Under the pieces are notes generated by a model, which was not told the DNA's origin, did no database searches, and saw only the letters and a program-made list of their open reading frames with translations. The position numbers and the translations under genes are program-made. This document shows positions 8,005-17,012 of a DNA stretch of 62,197 nt, in pieces (the first letter of the stretch is position 1; every line of letters begins with the position of its first letter). The stretch comes from Candidatus Nanopelagicales bacterium (GTDB lineage: Bacteria > Actinomycetota > Actinomycetes > Nanopelagicales > Nanopelagicaceae), in assembly GCA_030830475.1 (NCBI GenBank), contig JAURMX010000060.1, positions 1 to 62,197 of the forward strand, written 5' to 3'.

Positions 8005-8666
8005 TTCGAGTTTATTTTTGGCGAATTGAAAAAAAGAGGGTTCTCTGGGCTATCTCGAGAATGGCATTGGATCGCATCTCACTTTGGCGCGCGCCCGGTA
8101 TTAGTTTTTGGAAATTGCTCGGAACAGGCAAGGGAGAAACATTTACTCCTATAGATGCTGATGCGCTGCGTTGGGGGCTTTTGATTGTGATTGATCCAAA
8201 CGAGATTTCGCAATTTGAGAATAGTGCATTGCTCCGCCGTTGGCGCGCGCACTCAATCTCCGAGTATGTAGTTGAACTCTCCCCTATTTCAGTCCACGGA
8301 GCTTGGTCAGGTAAAAAACCTTTCGCGCAGCTATCGCATTCGACAGCAAATTGGCAGGGAGCCGTGGTTGCGATTACTAGAGCCAGGATTAAGTGGCGCA
8401 AGAATTTGATTTTTTGGCGCAGCGTTCCACCCGTAACCAGTAGTTTGCATAGCTCTCCGGGCCTGAAGGCTGCGATTGGAATTGGCGAGGCGCCCATTGG
8501 CTTACAGGGAACATTTTCAATTTGGGAATCAGCAGATGCGGTACGCAACTTTGCCTACAGGGGTGAGGCGCATAAGGCCGCCATTGCTGCTACACATCGT
8601 GAAAACTGGTACGCCGAAGAGATGTTTGCTCGCTTTGCCGTCACTAAAGAGCTTGGGAGTTTATAA
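8001..8666 (+). CDS. crtA: CrtA-like acyclic carotenoid monooxygenase (spheroidene monooxygenase family)
   Basis: This 221-residue protein has the CrtA landmarks: an R-APGISFWKLLGTGKGETF block near residues 31-48, LSPISVHGAWSG, AITRARI, FWRSVPP, then IGIGEAPIGLQGTFSIWES and the end block NWYAEEMFARF. In purple bacteria CrtA introduces a keto group at C-2 of acyclic carotenoids such as spheroidene or hydroxyspirilloxanthin. The start is GTG at 8001, overlapping the hydrolase stop. The downstream cruF and glycosyltransferase genes indicate that the real substrate is a carotenoid with an open, hydrated end. The reaction position is inferred from the family. Confidence 0.82.
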   Translation: MIRVYFWRIEKKRVLWAISRMALDRISLWRAPGISFWKLLGTGKGETFTPIDADALRWGLLIVIDPNEISQFENSALLRRWRAHSISEYVVELSPISVHGAWSGKKPFAQLSHSTANWQGAVVAITRARIKWRKNLIFWRSVPPVTSSLHSSPGLKAAIGIGEAPIGLQGTFSIWESADAVRNFAYRGEAHKAAIAATHRENWYAEEMFARFAVTKELGSL

Positions 8667-8680
8667 GGCACAATTGCCCT

Positions 8681-9487
8681 ATGTCGGTACGCAATTTTCG
8701 TCCTAGACGGGATTCACGACGCACCATCACGCCACTTCAGAACTTCCTTTTGCTATCTGTCTTAACCGTTGCATTGGGGTTGCAGATTGCCTACCCAATT
8801 ACTGATGGTGAGGCGCTTCGGTTAATAACAATTGCCACCGTTTACTGGGCGGCCGGCGCGATGCTGTTGCATGCATGGTTTGCATATGGAATTTCCTATG
8901 CAATTCGTTTTTTGGTTATTACCTTTTTATATGCGCTAGTTGTAGAACAAATAGGGGTTCGAACCTCTTGGCCTTTTGGAAGTTATGAATACTCAGGAAC
9001 CTTGGGTTATCAAGTTTACGGAGTACCACTAGTTGTTCCTTTTGCCTGGATAATGATGGCTCATCCAATATTTCTTGCAGCGCGGCGCATAGCACCTAAT
9101 TGGGTATTTTTAGCAGGCGGATATGGACTTATGGCATGGGATTTATTCCTAGATCCACAAATGGTCTCTGCTGGTCGCTGGAGTTGGGAGATAACAGGTA
9201 GAACCGTTCCATTTCAGCCTGAGATTCCGCTTTCCAATACATTTGGTTGGTTGCTAACTGGCATGGGTTTGATGGCGCTATTGAATATTATGTTACCGAA
9301 AGAGCGCAGATCACTAGGTGCTAGCCGTGCAGTTCCTGAATTCTTTTTAGCTTGGAGTTTGATTGGTGGAATTGTTGCAAATGCCTTCTTCTTTGATCGA
9401 ACTGGAGTCGCAATTTTTGCCGGATCTGCTCTAGGGCTATATGTCTTGGCTTACTTCATCTCTGTGCGTTTTGGTCGTCGCGATTAA
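8681..9487 (+). CDS. cruF: CruF-type carotenoid 1',2'-hydratase (DUF422 membrane protein)
   Basis: This 268-residue membrane protein has about seven hydrophobic segments and the family blocks VEQIGVRTSWPFGSYEYS, YGVPLVVPFAWIMMAHP and AWDLFLDPQMV. CruF and its archaeal and actinobacterial homologues add water across the terminal double bond of an acyclic carotenoid end, giving a tertiary 1'-hydroxyl. The gene lies 14 bases after the crtA-like gene and two bases before the glycosyltransferase gene, the usual CruF-CruG arrangement for making carotenoid glycosides. C50-carotenoid hydratases share this family, but no lycopene elongase is encoded here, so a C40 substrate is more likely. Confidence 0.85.
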   Translation: MSVRNFRPRRDSRRTITPLQNFLLLSVLTVALGLQIAYPITDGEALRLITIATVYWAAGAMLLHAWFAYGISYAIRFLVITFLYALVVEQIGVRTSWPFGSYEYSGTLGYQVYGVPLVVPFAWIMMAHPIFLAARRIAPNWVFLAGGYGLMAWDLFLDPQMVSAGRWSWEITGRTVPFQPEIPLSNTFGWLLTGMGLMALLNIMLPKERRSLGASRAVPEFFLAWSLIGGIVANAFFFDRTGVAIFAGSALGLYVLAYFISVRFGRRD

Positions 9488-9489
9488 AG

Positions 9490-10578
9490 ATGCAGATTTT
9501 GGCCGAGTTTCTTTTGGGACTAAACCTATTAATTCTCGCAATTACAGTACTCAATGTCCTTACAGTAAGGGAAGTTAAAAACCGAGAAATACCGGATTTA
9601 TTGGATTCTGTTTCAATACTAATTCCATTGCGTAATGAATCACAAAATGTACTGGGATTGATGGAATCAGTCCTAAACCAAAAAGGCCTTAGTAACTTTG
9701 AAATAGTAGCGCTAGATGACAGCTCCTCAGATGACACTGCAGAGCAAATAAGCCAGTTTTCAGCTGCAAATCTATTTGTTCACTCTGGCTTAGAACTCCC
9801 ATTTGGTTGGTTAGGAAAGAACTTTGCCTGCCATCAGTTGGCGCAAAAGTCGCAGGCTAAGTATTTGGTATTTGTTGATGCCGATGTACGCCTCAGCCCT
9901 TACGCAGTTAGTAGTTCAATTGCTTTGATGGAGCGTTTGGACTGGGATTTTATATCGCCCTACCCGCGGCAATTAGCTATTTCATTCCTTGAAAGATTGG
10001 CCCAGCCTTTGTTGCAATGGTCATGGTTCGCCTCACTTCCACTTCGCTTGGCTGAAAAACTAAGTAGACCATCTATGGTGGTAGCAAATGGTCAGTTTCT
10101 TATTGTGAAACGAGAGGCCTATTTAAAAACTGGTGGCCACGAAGCGATTAAATCTGAGGTTCTGGATGATTTAGAGCTTGGTCGCTTATTGGTACGCGGT
10201 GGTTTTTCTGGCGGTGTTGCAGATGGTTCAAAGGTTGCGATATGTAGGATGTATAGCAACGCAGTTGAGCTTATTGAGGGATACAGTAAATCCCAATGGC
10301 GAGCATTTGTTTCTCCGATCGGAGCGGCAATAGCGATAGTGATTCTCTTTTCCTCTTCCATACTCCCACTCGCTTTAGGTTTGAGTGGCGAAGTTTCAGG
10401 GTGGTATGGGTACTTTGCCTTGGTGGCATCCAGACTCCTAGTGGCTTCAAAGACCAATTCAGTTGTTAGCAGTGCTTCTATGCATCCACTTAGTGCTGGT
10501 CTCTGGATCTATTTGATAATTCACTCTTGGTACCGAAAGAGTCGTGGTGAGCTGGTCTGGCGAGGTAGACAAATATGA
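9490..10578 (+). CDS. Membrane-anchored family 2 glycosyltransferase (CruG-like, carotenoid glycosylation)
   Basis: This 362-residue protein starts with a membrane helix, followed by a GT2 domain: SILIPLRNESQNV, then ALDDSSSDDT and FVDADVRLS (the nucleotide-sugar DxD), and a later DDLELGRLL. Two to three hydrophobic segments close the protein. The layout is that of CruG, which glycosylates the 1'-hydroxyl created by CruF. Its stop overlaps the ATG of the crtD-like gene by four bases. Sugar donor and exact acceptor are unknown. GTs of this type also act on hopanoids and other lipids, but the four-gene carotenoid context makes a carotenoid acceptor the best guess. Confidence 0.8.
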   Translation: MQILAEFLLGLNLLILAITVLNVLTVREVKNREIPDLLDSVSILIPLRNESQNVLGLMESVLNQKGLSNFEIVALDDSSSDDTAEQISQFSAANLFVHSGLELPFGWLGKNFACHQLAQKSQAKYLVFVDADVRLSPYAVSSSIALMERLDWDFISPYPRQLAISFLERLAQPLLQWSWFASLPLRLAEKLSRPSMVVANGQFLIVKREAYLKTGGHEAIKSEVLDDLELGRLLVRGGFSGGVADGSKVAICRMYSNAVELIEGYSKSQWRAFVSPIGAAIAIVILFSSSILPLALGLSGEVSGWYGYFALVASRLLVASKTNSVVSSASMHPLSAGLWIYLIIHSWYRKSRGELVWRGRQI

Positions 10579-12083
10579 GTTACCACCGGGTTACCGAGTC
10601 ACCTAAACGGGTGATTGTTATTGGAGCGGGAATGGGTGGATTAGCTACCGCTGCACGTCTAGCTAAGCGTGGCCACAAGGTTCAGATTTTTGAGGCTGCA
10701 GAGTTTGCTGGAGGTAAATGCCGAACAGAGTGGATTGATGGTTTCGCATTTGATACCGGCCCGTCACTTCTTACTCTCCCTGCGGTTTACCGTGATCTTT
10801 TTTTGAAAACCGGAAAACGAATTGAACATCTTCTAAATATCAAACCGGTCGATCCAGCATTTACATACATTTTCCATGATGGAGCTAAGGTAGTTTTTCC
10901 AAATCTCTCTCATAACAACACCGTCTCTGCGATTGCGGCGGCATTTGGTGCACAGGCAGGCCAAGAATGGCATCAACTCTTGTCTCGAGCAGAAAAAATG
11001 TGGGATGCCTCCCGGGAATCTTTTATTGAAAGTGAGCTTAGATCACCACTTCAAATCCTAAAACGCAAATCTTTTTTAAAGGATCTAAAGACAATTGCAC
11101 CAACAACCTCCTTACGAAATTTAACCAATCAATACACTAACAATCCTTACTTGAGAAACATTGTTGACCGCTATGCGACCTACACTGGATCTGATCCACG
11201 TGAAGTTCCTGCTGTTTTACTAACCATTGCTTTTGTCGAAGAGGCTTTTGGCGCGTGGCATGTTGAAGGTGGACTGGGCGGCTTGGCTACAACTTTGGAG
11301 TCTCGAGTTAGAGATTTAGGTGTCGAACTTCGATTTAACTCGGCGGTGAAAAGCATCTTACTCAAGGACAAGGCTGCTATTGGGGTTAAGTTAGAAGATG
11401 ATTCTGAGCATTATTCCGATGTTGTAGTGGCAAATGCTGATTCTGATTTGGTTTATAACAAACTACTTCCTAAAGTTAGGATGGTAAATAGCGCGAGAAA
11501 AGCGTTGAAAAAAGCCACACCTTCGCTCTCGGGATTCAGCTTATTGCTTGGCTTATCGGGAAAATCTAATCTGGGCCACCACACCGTTTTCTTTCCAGAA
11601 AATTATGATGCTGAGTTTGATCAGATCTTTAAAGAAAAACATCCGGTTAGCGATCCCGCAATCTATATTTGCAATCCAAATGATCCTAAAATGCTTAAAG
11701 ATGAAACTTCAGAAAATTGGTTTGTTCTAATTAATGCTCCAAGACATGAGCCACTTACCGGTTTTGACTGGCTGCAGCCCGGATTAAAAGAGAGTTATGC
11801 CAACCACATTATTGATCTGATGGAGAGTCGTGGCTTGGAGGTTCGCTCAAGATTGCAGGTAATGGAGATTCGAACTCCTGCAGATTTGGAAATCAACGTA
11901 AGAGCTCCTGGTGGATCTATATATGGAACATCTAGCAATGGGGCGCGCTCGGCATTCTTACGTGCCAAGAACCGCTCTCCGATTAAGAACCTTTACTGCG
12001 TAGGTGGATCTGCCCATCCAGGAGGCGGACTGCCTCTGGTAGGAATTAGCGCTGAGATTGTCGCAACAGCTGTCGAAGAGTAA
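10575..12083 (+). CDS. CrtI-family carotenoid desaturase, probably CrtD-like (3,4-desaturase)
   Basis: This 502-residue flavoprotein has the N-terminal dinucleotide fold VIVIGAGMGGLATAARLA, the family block AGGKCRTEWIDGFAFDTGPS, and the C-terminal signature YCVGGSAHPGGGLPLVGISA. It is one of two CrtI-family proteins in the window and differs clearly from the crtI at 14607. Its place directly after cruF and the glycosyltransferase gene suggests a CrtD-like job: desaturating the 3,4 bond of a 1-hydroxylated end group. A CrtO-type ketolase is an alternative. The 3' end overlaps the convergent CDP-alcohol phosphatidyltransferase gene by 38 bases. Confidence 0.8.
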   Translation: MSYHRVTESPKRVIVIGAGMGGLATAARLAKRGHKVQIFEAAEFAGGKCRTEWIDGFAFDTGPSLLTLPAVYRDLFLKTGKRIEHLLNIKPVDPAFTYIFHDGAKVVFPNLSHNNTVSAIAAAFGAQAGQEWHQLLSRAEKMWDASRESFIESELRSPLQILKRKSFLKDLKTIAPTTSLRNLTNQYTNNPYLRNIVDRYATYTGSDPREVPAVLLTIAFVEEAFGAWHVEGGLGGLATTLESRVRDLGVELRFNSAVKSILLKDKAAIGVKLEDDSEHYSDVVVANADSDLVYNKLLPKVRMVNSARKALKKATPSLSGFSLLLGLSGKSNLGHHTVFFPENYDAEFDQIFKEKHPVSDPAIYICNPNDPKMLKDETSENWFVLINAPRHEPLTGFDWLQPGLKESYANHIIDLMESRGLEVRSRLQVMEIRTPADLEINVRAPGGSIYGTSSNGARSAFLRAKNRSPIKNLYCVGGSAHPGGGLPLVGISAEIVATAVEE

Positions 12084-12675
12084 AGAAAACAGTTATTGCT
12101 GAGAAGGTTTGAAGCACAGCCCAGAAAACTGATATTCCAAAACTGAGATCGAGTTCGACAGCTCTTGCAACCAAGACGATAAAAACCATGCTGGCTCGGA
12201 TTGGCCTTTCTGCAGCTGTGACCACCCCAATGTTATGAAAGCCCAATCCTCCAGCACGTGCTCTCATGTACTCCTGCACAAAGGCCGCCAACCAAGCCAA
12301 GGCAACCAACTCTAAAGGAGCACCTAAAGAGTAAAGGCCAACCGCCCATATAGCTTCGACTATTCGATCCGCTACAGCATCAAGTGCTGCGCCCCAATTA
12401 CTGACGCGCTCAGTAATAATTGCCAGTGTTCCATCCAGGCCATCTGCCGCAAGTGATAGCACCAGTAGCGCAATTGCCCAGTTTGTATCAATAAATATTA
12501 TAAAACCAGCGGCCAAAAGCAAGGATAAATAACTCAATCCGTTAGGGGTAACCTTTAATTTAGAAATGAAACTGCAAACTGCAAAACTAATAGATAACCA
12601 GCCTTTGACTATGCCTTTAACCTCTGCATCACCATGCAGCTTGCTCCACTCTAAAAAGAAATCTTCCCGCTTCAT
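12046..12675 (-). CDS. CDP-alcohol phosphatidyltransferase family membrane protein
   Basis: This 209-residue integral membrane protein carries a CDP-alcohol phosphotransferase motif beginning DGLDGTLA near residue 80 and ending ALDAVADR. The four aspartates and the first glycines are present, but the arginine that normally follows the alanine (DGxxAR) is isoleucine here. Related actinobacterial sequences seem to share this change. The family joins a CDP-activated lipid to an alcohol to make phospholipids such as phosphatidylglycerol or phosphatidylinositol derivatives; the alcohol used here is unknown. The start overlaps the metF stop (ATGA) and the 3' end overlaps the crtD-like gene, so this minus-strand pair splits the carotenoid genes. 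Confidence 0.8.
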   Translation of the reverse strand: MKREDFFLEWSKLHGDAEVKGIVKGWLSISFAVCSFISKLKVTPNGLSYLSLLLAAGFIIFIDTNWAIALLVLSLAADGLDGTLAIITERVSNWGAALDAVADRIVEAIWAVGLYSLGAPLELVALAWLAAFVQEYMRARAGGLGFHNIGVVTAAERPIRASMVFIVLVARAVELDLSFGISVFWAVLQTFSAITVFFTLRQLLRQSQR

Positions 12676-13520
12676 TTTAAACTAATCCGTTTGACAATTT
12701 CCTTAGTAGAGATTGCAGAGTTCATAGTATAGAAGTGCAAGCCAGGTACTCCATGATTTAACAACTCTTGGCAAATTTCTACAGCAATCTCGATTCCAGC
12801 CTCTCTTAAACGTTTGGGATCGGAATCATGTTTCAAAATTCTCTCTTGCACATGAGTTGGAAGTGGTGTCCCTGAAAGCTGCGACATGCGATTTAATTGT
12901 GCAATATTTGTTATGGGCAATATCCCGGGGTAAACAGCAAGTTTAGAACCAGCCAACTTCAAACTTTGAACTAAATCAAAGTACCTATCTACCTCGAAGA
13001 AAAATTGAGTGGTCGCAAAACTAGCCCCTCTTCTCTCCTTTTCCAATAAGACCGCAATATCTCTTTTGAAATTCCCTTTTGATGATGGGTGGCCATCTGG
13101 AAAAGCGGCAACGCCAACTTCAAAACCTTTCTGTACTCCTAAAGACACTAATTCGTCAGCGTGATCAAATCCATTTGGTGTTGAAATCCAATCCGCTTGT
13201 GGTCCGCCTTGAGGATCGCCGCGTAAGGCTAAAATGGATTTAATTCCAGATTCTGAATACTGCTGCAGAATATTTTCCAACTCTGTTTTGGTGGATCCAA
13301 CACATGTTAGGTGAGCGATAGTTGGAATGCCGGTGCGCGTGGTTATGGCAGAGGTAATTCTTATGGTGCGATCTCTAGAGGAACCTCCGGCGCCGTAGGT
13401 CACAGATGCGAAATCGGGAGGACAATCTGCGAAGGCTGCTAAAGCCTCCCAAAGTCGGCTCTCTCCCGCCTCATCCTTGGGCGGAAAGAATTCAACGGAA
13501 AAAGTAGGCGAGCCAGACAT
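12672..13520 (-). CDS. metF: 5,10-methylenetetrahydrofolate reductase
   Basis: This protein of about 282 residues reduces 5,10-methylene-THF to 5-methyl-THF for methionine synthesis. It has the family start FSVEFFPPKDEAG, the VTYGAGGSSRDRT block and the folate/FAD region LALRGDPQ. ATG at 13520 is chosen because the conserved start block follows at once; a longer reading to 13577 would run into the divergent crtE gene. The neighbouring gene order (metF-like gene, polyprenyl synthase, PASTA kinase, aroG) is reminiscent of the Mycobacterium pknL region, where a MetF-like gene also sits beside a prenyl synthase. It is followed by the overlapping phosphatidyltransferase gene. Confidence 0.92.
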   Translation of the reverse strand: MSGSPTFSVEFFPPKDEAGESRLWEALAAFADCPPDFASVTYGAGGSSRDRTIRITSAITTRTGIPTIAHLTCVGSTKTELENILQQYSESGIKSILALRGDPQGGPQADWISTPNGFDHADELVSLGVQKGFEVGVAAFPDGHPSSKGNFKRDIAVLLEKERRGASFATTQFFFEVDRYFDLVQSLKLAGSKLAVYPGILPITNIAQLNRMSQLSGTPLPTHVQERILKHDSDPKRLREAGIEIAVEICQELLNHGVPGLHFYTMNSAISTKEIVKRISLK

Positions 13521-13544
13521 ATAGCGGGAGGGTACCGTTGCGCC

Positions 13545-14606
13545 GTGAAATCTTTGGAACTTTCTCAGATTAGACATGAGCTGAATCAGATGCTGGCGGA
13601 GTTCACCACCTCTCGAAGTGCCAACCTAGAGGGTATTGGCTCAGAGCTAAGGCCTGTAGCTAAGGCGATGACAGATTTCATAAACGATGGTGGAAAAAGA
13701 TTGAGGCCCCTTTTTGCTTACTTGGGCTACCTGGCAAGTGGCGCAAACCCTCGGCCAGAGATTTTAAAGGCCTGTACAGCGCTGGAGCTAGTCCATGTTT
13801 GCGCTCTAATTCATGATGATGTTATGGATGGGTCAGATACCAGGCGCAATAAACCTGCCATTCACAAATTATTTGAAGGTATTCATCGATCGGAGAATTT
13901 AAAAGGCGATCCACAAAGATTCGGCACCGCATCTGCAATTTTGTTAGGTGATTTGGCTTTGGTCTGGGCGGATCGAATGTTAGTGGAATCTGGAATCGCT
14001 CAGTCAGAGTTTATTAATTGCCAAGTGGTATTCTGTGAAATGCGTGATGAGTTGATGGCTGGACAGTATCTGGATGTTTTGGAGGGTGCGCTAGCTACGA
14101 CAAGTGTTGAGAGATCTCTAAAAGTAGCTCGATTCAAATCAGGCAAGTACTCCATAGAACGGCCCTTGCACTTTGGAGCCGCACTTGCAGGGCGAAGCGA
14201 TCTCTTCCAAACTTTCTCCAGTTATGGATTACCGCTTGGTGAAGCTTTTCAATTGCGTGATGATCTCCTTGGGGTATTTGGCGATTCCGAAATCACTGGA
14301 AAGCCATCTGGTGATGATTTGCGAGAAGGAAAGCGCACTGTACTAATCGCAACAACTATGGAGCTTGCAACTCCAGCAGAAAAGGAGAAACTGCAGAATG
14401 GTCTTGGAAAACAGGATATCTCTGATGGAGAAATTGCCGAACTACAGCAAATAATCCAGGGTTGCGGTGCAAAGGACAAGGTTGAGAAGCTAATCACAGA
14501 GTTGACCGAGCAAGCTGTTTTAGCATTGCGAAATCCACTTATTGATACCAAGATTGCCTCTGGATTAGAGGAAATGGCCATCATCGCTACCCAACGGAGC
14601 TTATAA
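13545..14606 (+). CDS. crtE: Geranylgeranyl diphosphate synthase (polyprenyl synthetase)
   Basis: This 353-residue enzyme condenses isopentenyl diphosphate with allylic diphosphates, most likely to the C20 geranylgeranyl diphosphate needed by CrtB. Visible motifs are GGKRLRP, the first aspartate-rich motif DDVMD (residues 91-95), the second one RDDLLGVFGD (about 239) and GKRT. The start is GTG at 13545 behind a GGGAGG stretch at 13525-13530; metF starts only 25 bases away on the other strand. The stop TAA is directly followed by the crtI ATG. Product length is inferred from the neighbours, since related enzymes also make longer prenyl chains. Confidence 0.9.
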   Translation: MKSLELSQIRHELNQMLAEFTTSRSANLEGIGSELRPVAKAMTDFINDGGKRLRPLFAYLGYLASGANPRPEILKACTALELVHVCALIHDDVMDGSDTRRNKPAIHKLFEGIHRSENLKGDPQRFGTASAILLGDLALVWADRMLVESGIAQSEFINCQVVFCEMRDELMAGQYLDVLEGALATTSVERSLKVARFKSGKYSIERPLHFGAALAGRSDLFQTFSSYGLPLGEAFQLRDDLLGVFGDSEITGKPSGDDLREGKRTVLIATTMELATPAEKEKLQNGLGKQDISDGEIAELQQIIQGCGAKDKVEKLITELTEQAVLALRNPLIDTKIASGLEEMAIIATQRSL

Positions 14607-16088
14607 ATGCGCACCATCAAAGGTAAGAGCGATCATGTTGTTGTAGTTGGGGCTGGATTGGCTGGACTCAGCACCGCTTTACGTCTCGCCGGTGCAGGTA
14701 GAAAAGTTACTGTAATTGAGCGGGAATCTGTTCCTGGTGGTCGAAATGGTTTACTTGAAAAATCCGGTTATTCATTTGATACCGGACCAACTGTATTGAC
14801 GATGCCGGACTTAATCTCTGATGCTCTCGACTGCGTTGGCGAGAAGTTGGAGGATTGGCTTGAGTTGATGCCCCTTCAGCCTTTGTATCGAGCTTTTTAT
14901 CATGATGGATCTCAGTTAGATGTGCATGCCGATACCGCTCAAATGGAGGCTGAGATTGAAAAGGTAATCGGAAGTGATGAAGCGGCGGGATATCGTCGGT
15001 ATGTCGAGTTTGTTACCAAGCTTTACCGCTATGAAATGAATGATTTCATTGATAGAAATATTGACACGCCATTTAACTTGCTTACTCCAAATTTGGCCCG
15101 GTTGATTGCACTTGGTGGATTTAGAAGATTAGCGCCAAAAGTGTCACAATTTCTAAAAGACCCGAGAACTCAGAAGGTTTACTCATTCCAGGCTATGTAT
15201 GCCGGAGTGTCTCCACAGCAAGCATTGGCAATTTATGCGGTTATTGCCTACATGGATTCAGTTAATGGCGTCTTCTTTCCAAAGGGTGGAATGCATGCAC
15301 TTCCGCGCGCTTTGGCTGGAGCAGCTGCAAAGCATGGCGTTGAGTTTAAGTACAACACAACAGTAGAAACAATTGAGAAGAGTGGTTCTAGAGCTACAGC
15401 TGTAATTACCTCGACTGGCGAACGGATCGAATGTGATGCACTGGTCCTAAATCCTGATCTACCGGTAGCATGGCGAGATCTATTAGGGAAATCCCCGTTA
15501 TCAATCAAGCGCCTTAACTACTCACCTTCTTGCGTAACAATTTTGGCCGGCTCCTCACGAAGCTATGATCACCTAGCTCATCACAACATTCACTTCGGTG
15601 AATCATGGGATGGTGTATTTGATGAACTAATCAAGAAGAAAACTTTAATGAGTGACCCAAGCCTTTTAGTTACCGTTCCTTCAAAGGATGATCCTGCACT
15701 CGCCCCCAAAGGTAAACATAGTTATTACATTCTCTTCCCTACCCCAAACCTCGATGCTGATATTGATTGGAAGAAAACCAAACTCCAGTACCGCGATCAA
15801 ATGTTAAGAACTATGGAACAACGTGGTTACACAGGTTTTGCCGATTCAATCGAGGTTGAACACATAACCACGCCATTGGAGTGGGAAGCCATGGGACTAG
15901 AACGTGGTGCACCCTTTGCTAGCGCACACACCTTCTTCCAAACCGGACCATTCAGACCAAAGAATTTAGCTAAGGGCTTTGACAATGTGGTGTTTACTGG
16001 AAGTGGAACACAACCTGGGGTTGGTGTTCCAATGGTTCTTATTTCGGGAAGATTAGCAGCTGAGAGAATTGTTGGACCGGTCAAGTAG
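14607..16088 (+). CDS. crtI: Phytoene desaturase
   Basis: This 493-residue FAD enzyme converts phytoene to lycopene (or a related polyene). It shows the N-terminal VVVVGAGLAGLSTALRLAG fold, PGGRNGLLEKSGYSFDTGPT, and a C-terminal GSGTQPGVGVPMVLISG signature typical of bacterial CrtI. It starts immediately after crtE and is followed 13 bases later by crtB, giving a compact crtE-crtI-crtB operon. Length is normal for the family. Desaturation step number (neurosporene, lycopene or didehydrolycopene) cannot be read from sequence. The second CrtI-like protein at 10575 probably performs a later step. Confidence 0.92.
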   Translation: MRTIKGKSDHVVVVGAGLAGLSTALRLAGAGRKVTVIERESVPGGRNGLLEKSGYSFDTGPTVLTMPDLISDALDCVGEKLEDWLELMPLQPLYRAFYHDGSQLDVHADTAQMEAEIEKVIGSDEAAGYRRYVEFVTKLYRYEMNDFIDRNIDTPFNLLTPNLARLIALGGFRRLAPKVSQFLKDPRTQKVYSFQAMYAGVSPQQALAIYAVIAYMDSVNGVFFPKGGMHALPRALAGAAAKHGVEFKYNTTVETIEKSGSRATAVITSTGERIECDALVLNPDLPVAWRDLLGKSPLSIKRLNYSPSCVTILAGSSRSYDHLAHHNIHFGESWDGVFDELIKKKTLMSDPSLLVTVPSKDDPALAPKGKHSYYILFPTPNLDADIDWKKTKLQYRDQMLRTMEQRGYTGFADSIEVEHITTPLEWEAMGLERGAPFASAHTFFQTGPFRPKNLAKGFDNVVFTGSGTQPGVGVPMVLISGRLAAERIVGPVK

Positions 16089-16101
16089 TCTTTAATCAAC
16101 T

Positions 16102-17010
16102 ATGGATGAGTTAACAGCGGCTGGAATTATGCAACCAGCTCTTCGAGCCTCTTATGCAGAATGTAAAAGACTAAATTCGCTGCATGGTAAGACTTATTAC
16201 TTGGCGACTTTGCTGCTTCCAAAAGCTAAACGTCCCCACGTGCATGCCTTATATGGATTTGCTCGCTATGCCGATGAAATCGTTGATGATTTATCCTCCA
16301 CACTTTCAAATCAGGAAAAATCAGATTATCTGAGACGCTGGAGCGATCAGATGCTACAGGACATCTCTAACGGCAGAAGCTCTGACCATGTTGGGGCGGC
16401 CTTAGTAGACACGGTACAGAAATTTGAAATTCCCATCTCCTACTTTGAAGCATTCCTACATTCTATGGCTATGGATTTAACTGTGACCGAGTATCAAGGC
16501 TTTGATGATCTCATGGAATATGTTTATGGATCAGCTGCGGTAATCGGATTACAAATGGTTCATGTGTTGGGAACGTTAGAAGGTAAAAAGAATGAAGCGC
16601 TGCCTTTGGCGGAAAATCTCGGAGTTGCCTTCCAGCTTGCCAACTTCATTAGAGATGTTGGCGAGGATTTGCAGCGCGGTCGTGTTTACTTGCCCTTACA
16701 AGAGCTGAAACATTTTGGAGTCTCCAGAAAAATGTTGGCAGAGCGAAAGTTAACGCCACAGGTAATAGAAGCTTTGAAGTTTCAAATTAATCGGGTGCGT
16801 GAGCTTCAAGCCAAAGCTAATACAGGTATTGCCCTGCTAAATCCCGAGGCACGTCCCTGCATAGAAGCAGCCAGCGAACTTTATTGTGGAATCGTTGACG
16901 AGGTTGAAAAGGTTGATTACGACGTTTTCAATAACCGTGCCAAAACCTCAACCCTGCGTCGCGCCAAAGTGGCTCTACCAGCTTGGTTTAAAGCGATCCA
17001 GGCTCGGTAA
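16102..17010 (+). CDS. crtB: Phytoene synthase
   Basis: This 302-residue enzyme couples two geranylgeranyl diphosphates to phytoene, the first committed carotenoid step. It has both metal-binding motifs of the squalene/phytoene synthase family: DEIVDD (residues 58-63) and DVGEDLQRGRVYLP (about 185-198). The family block YVYGSAAVIGLQM lies between them. It is the last gene of the plus-strand crtE-crtI-crtB unit and ends two bases before the convergent crtYd stop, with no room for a separate terminator. Confidence 0.93.
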   Translation: MDELTAAGIMQPALRASYAECKRLNSLHGKTYYLATLLLPKAKRPHVHALYGFARYADEIVDDLSSTLSNQEKSDYLRRWSDQMLQDISNGRSSDHVGAALVDTVQKFEIPISYFEAFLHSMAMDLTVTEYQGFDDLMEYVYGSAAVIGLQMVHVLGTLEGKKNEALPLAENLGVAFQLANFIRDVGEDLQRGRVYLPLQELKHFGVSRKMLAERKLTPQVIEALKFQINRVRELQAKANTGIALLNPEARPCIEAASELYCGIVDEVEKVDYDVFNNRAKTSTLRRAKVALPAWFKAIQAR

Positions 17011-17012
17011 CC

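Noticed and set aside
13521-13577. Longer metF start
   Set aside because: It would cover the crtE start; the conserved FSVEFFPPKDEAG block begins right after ATG 13520.
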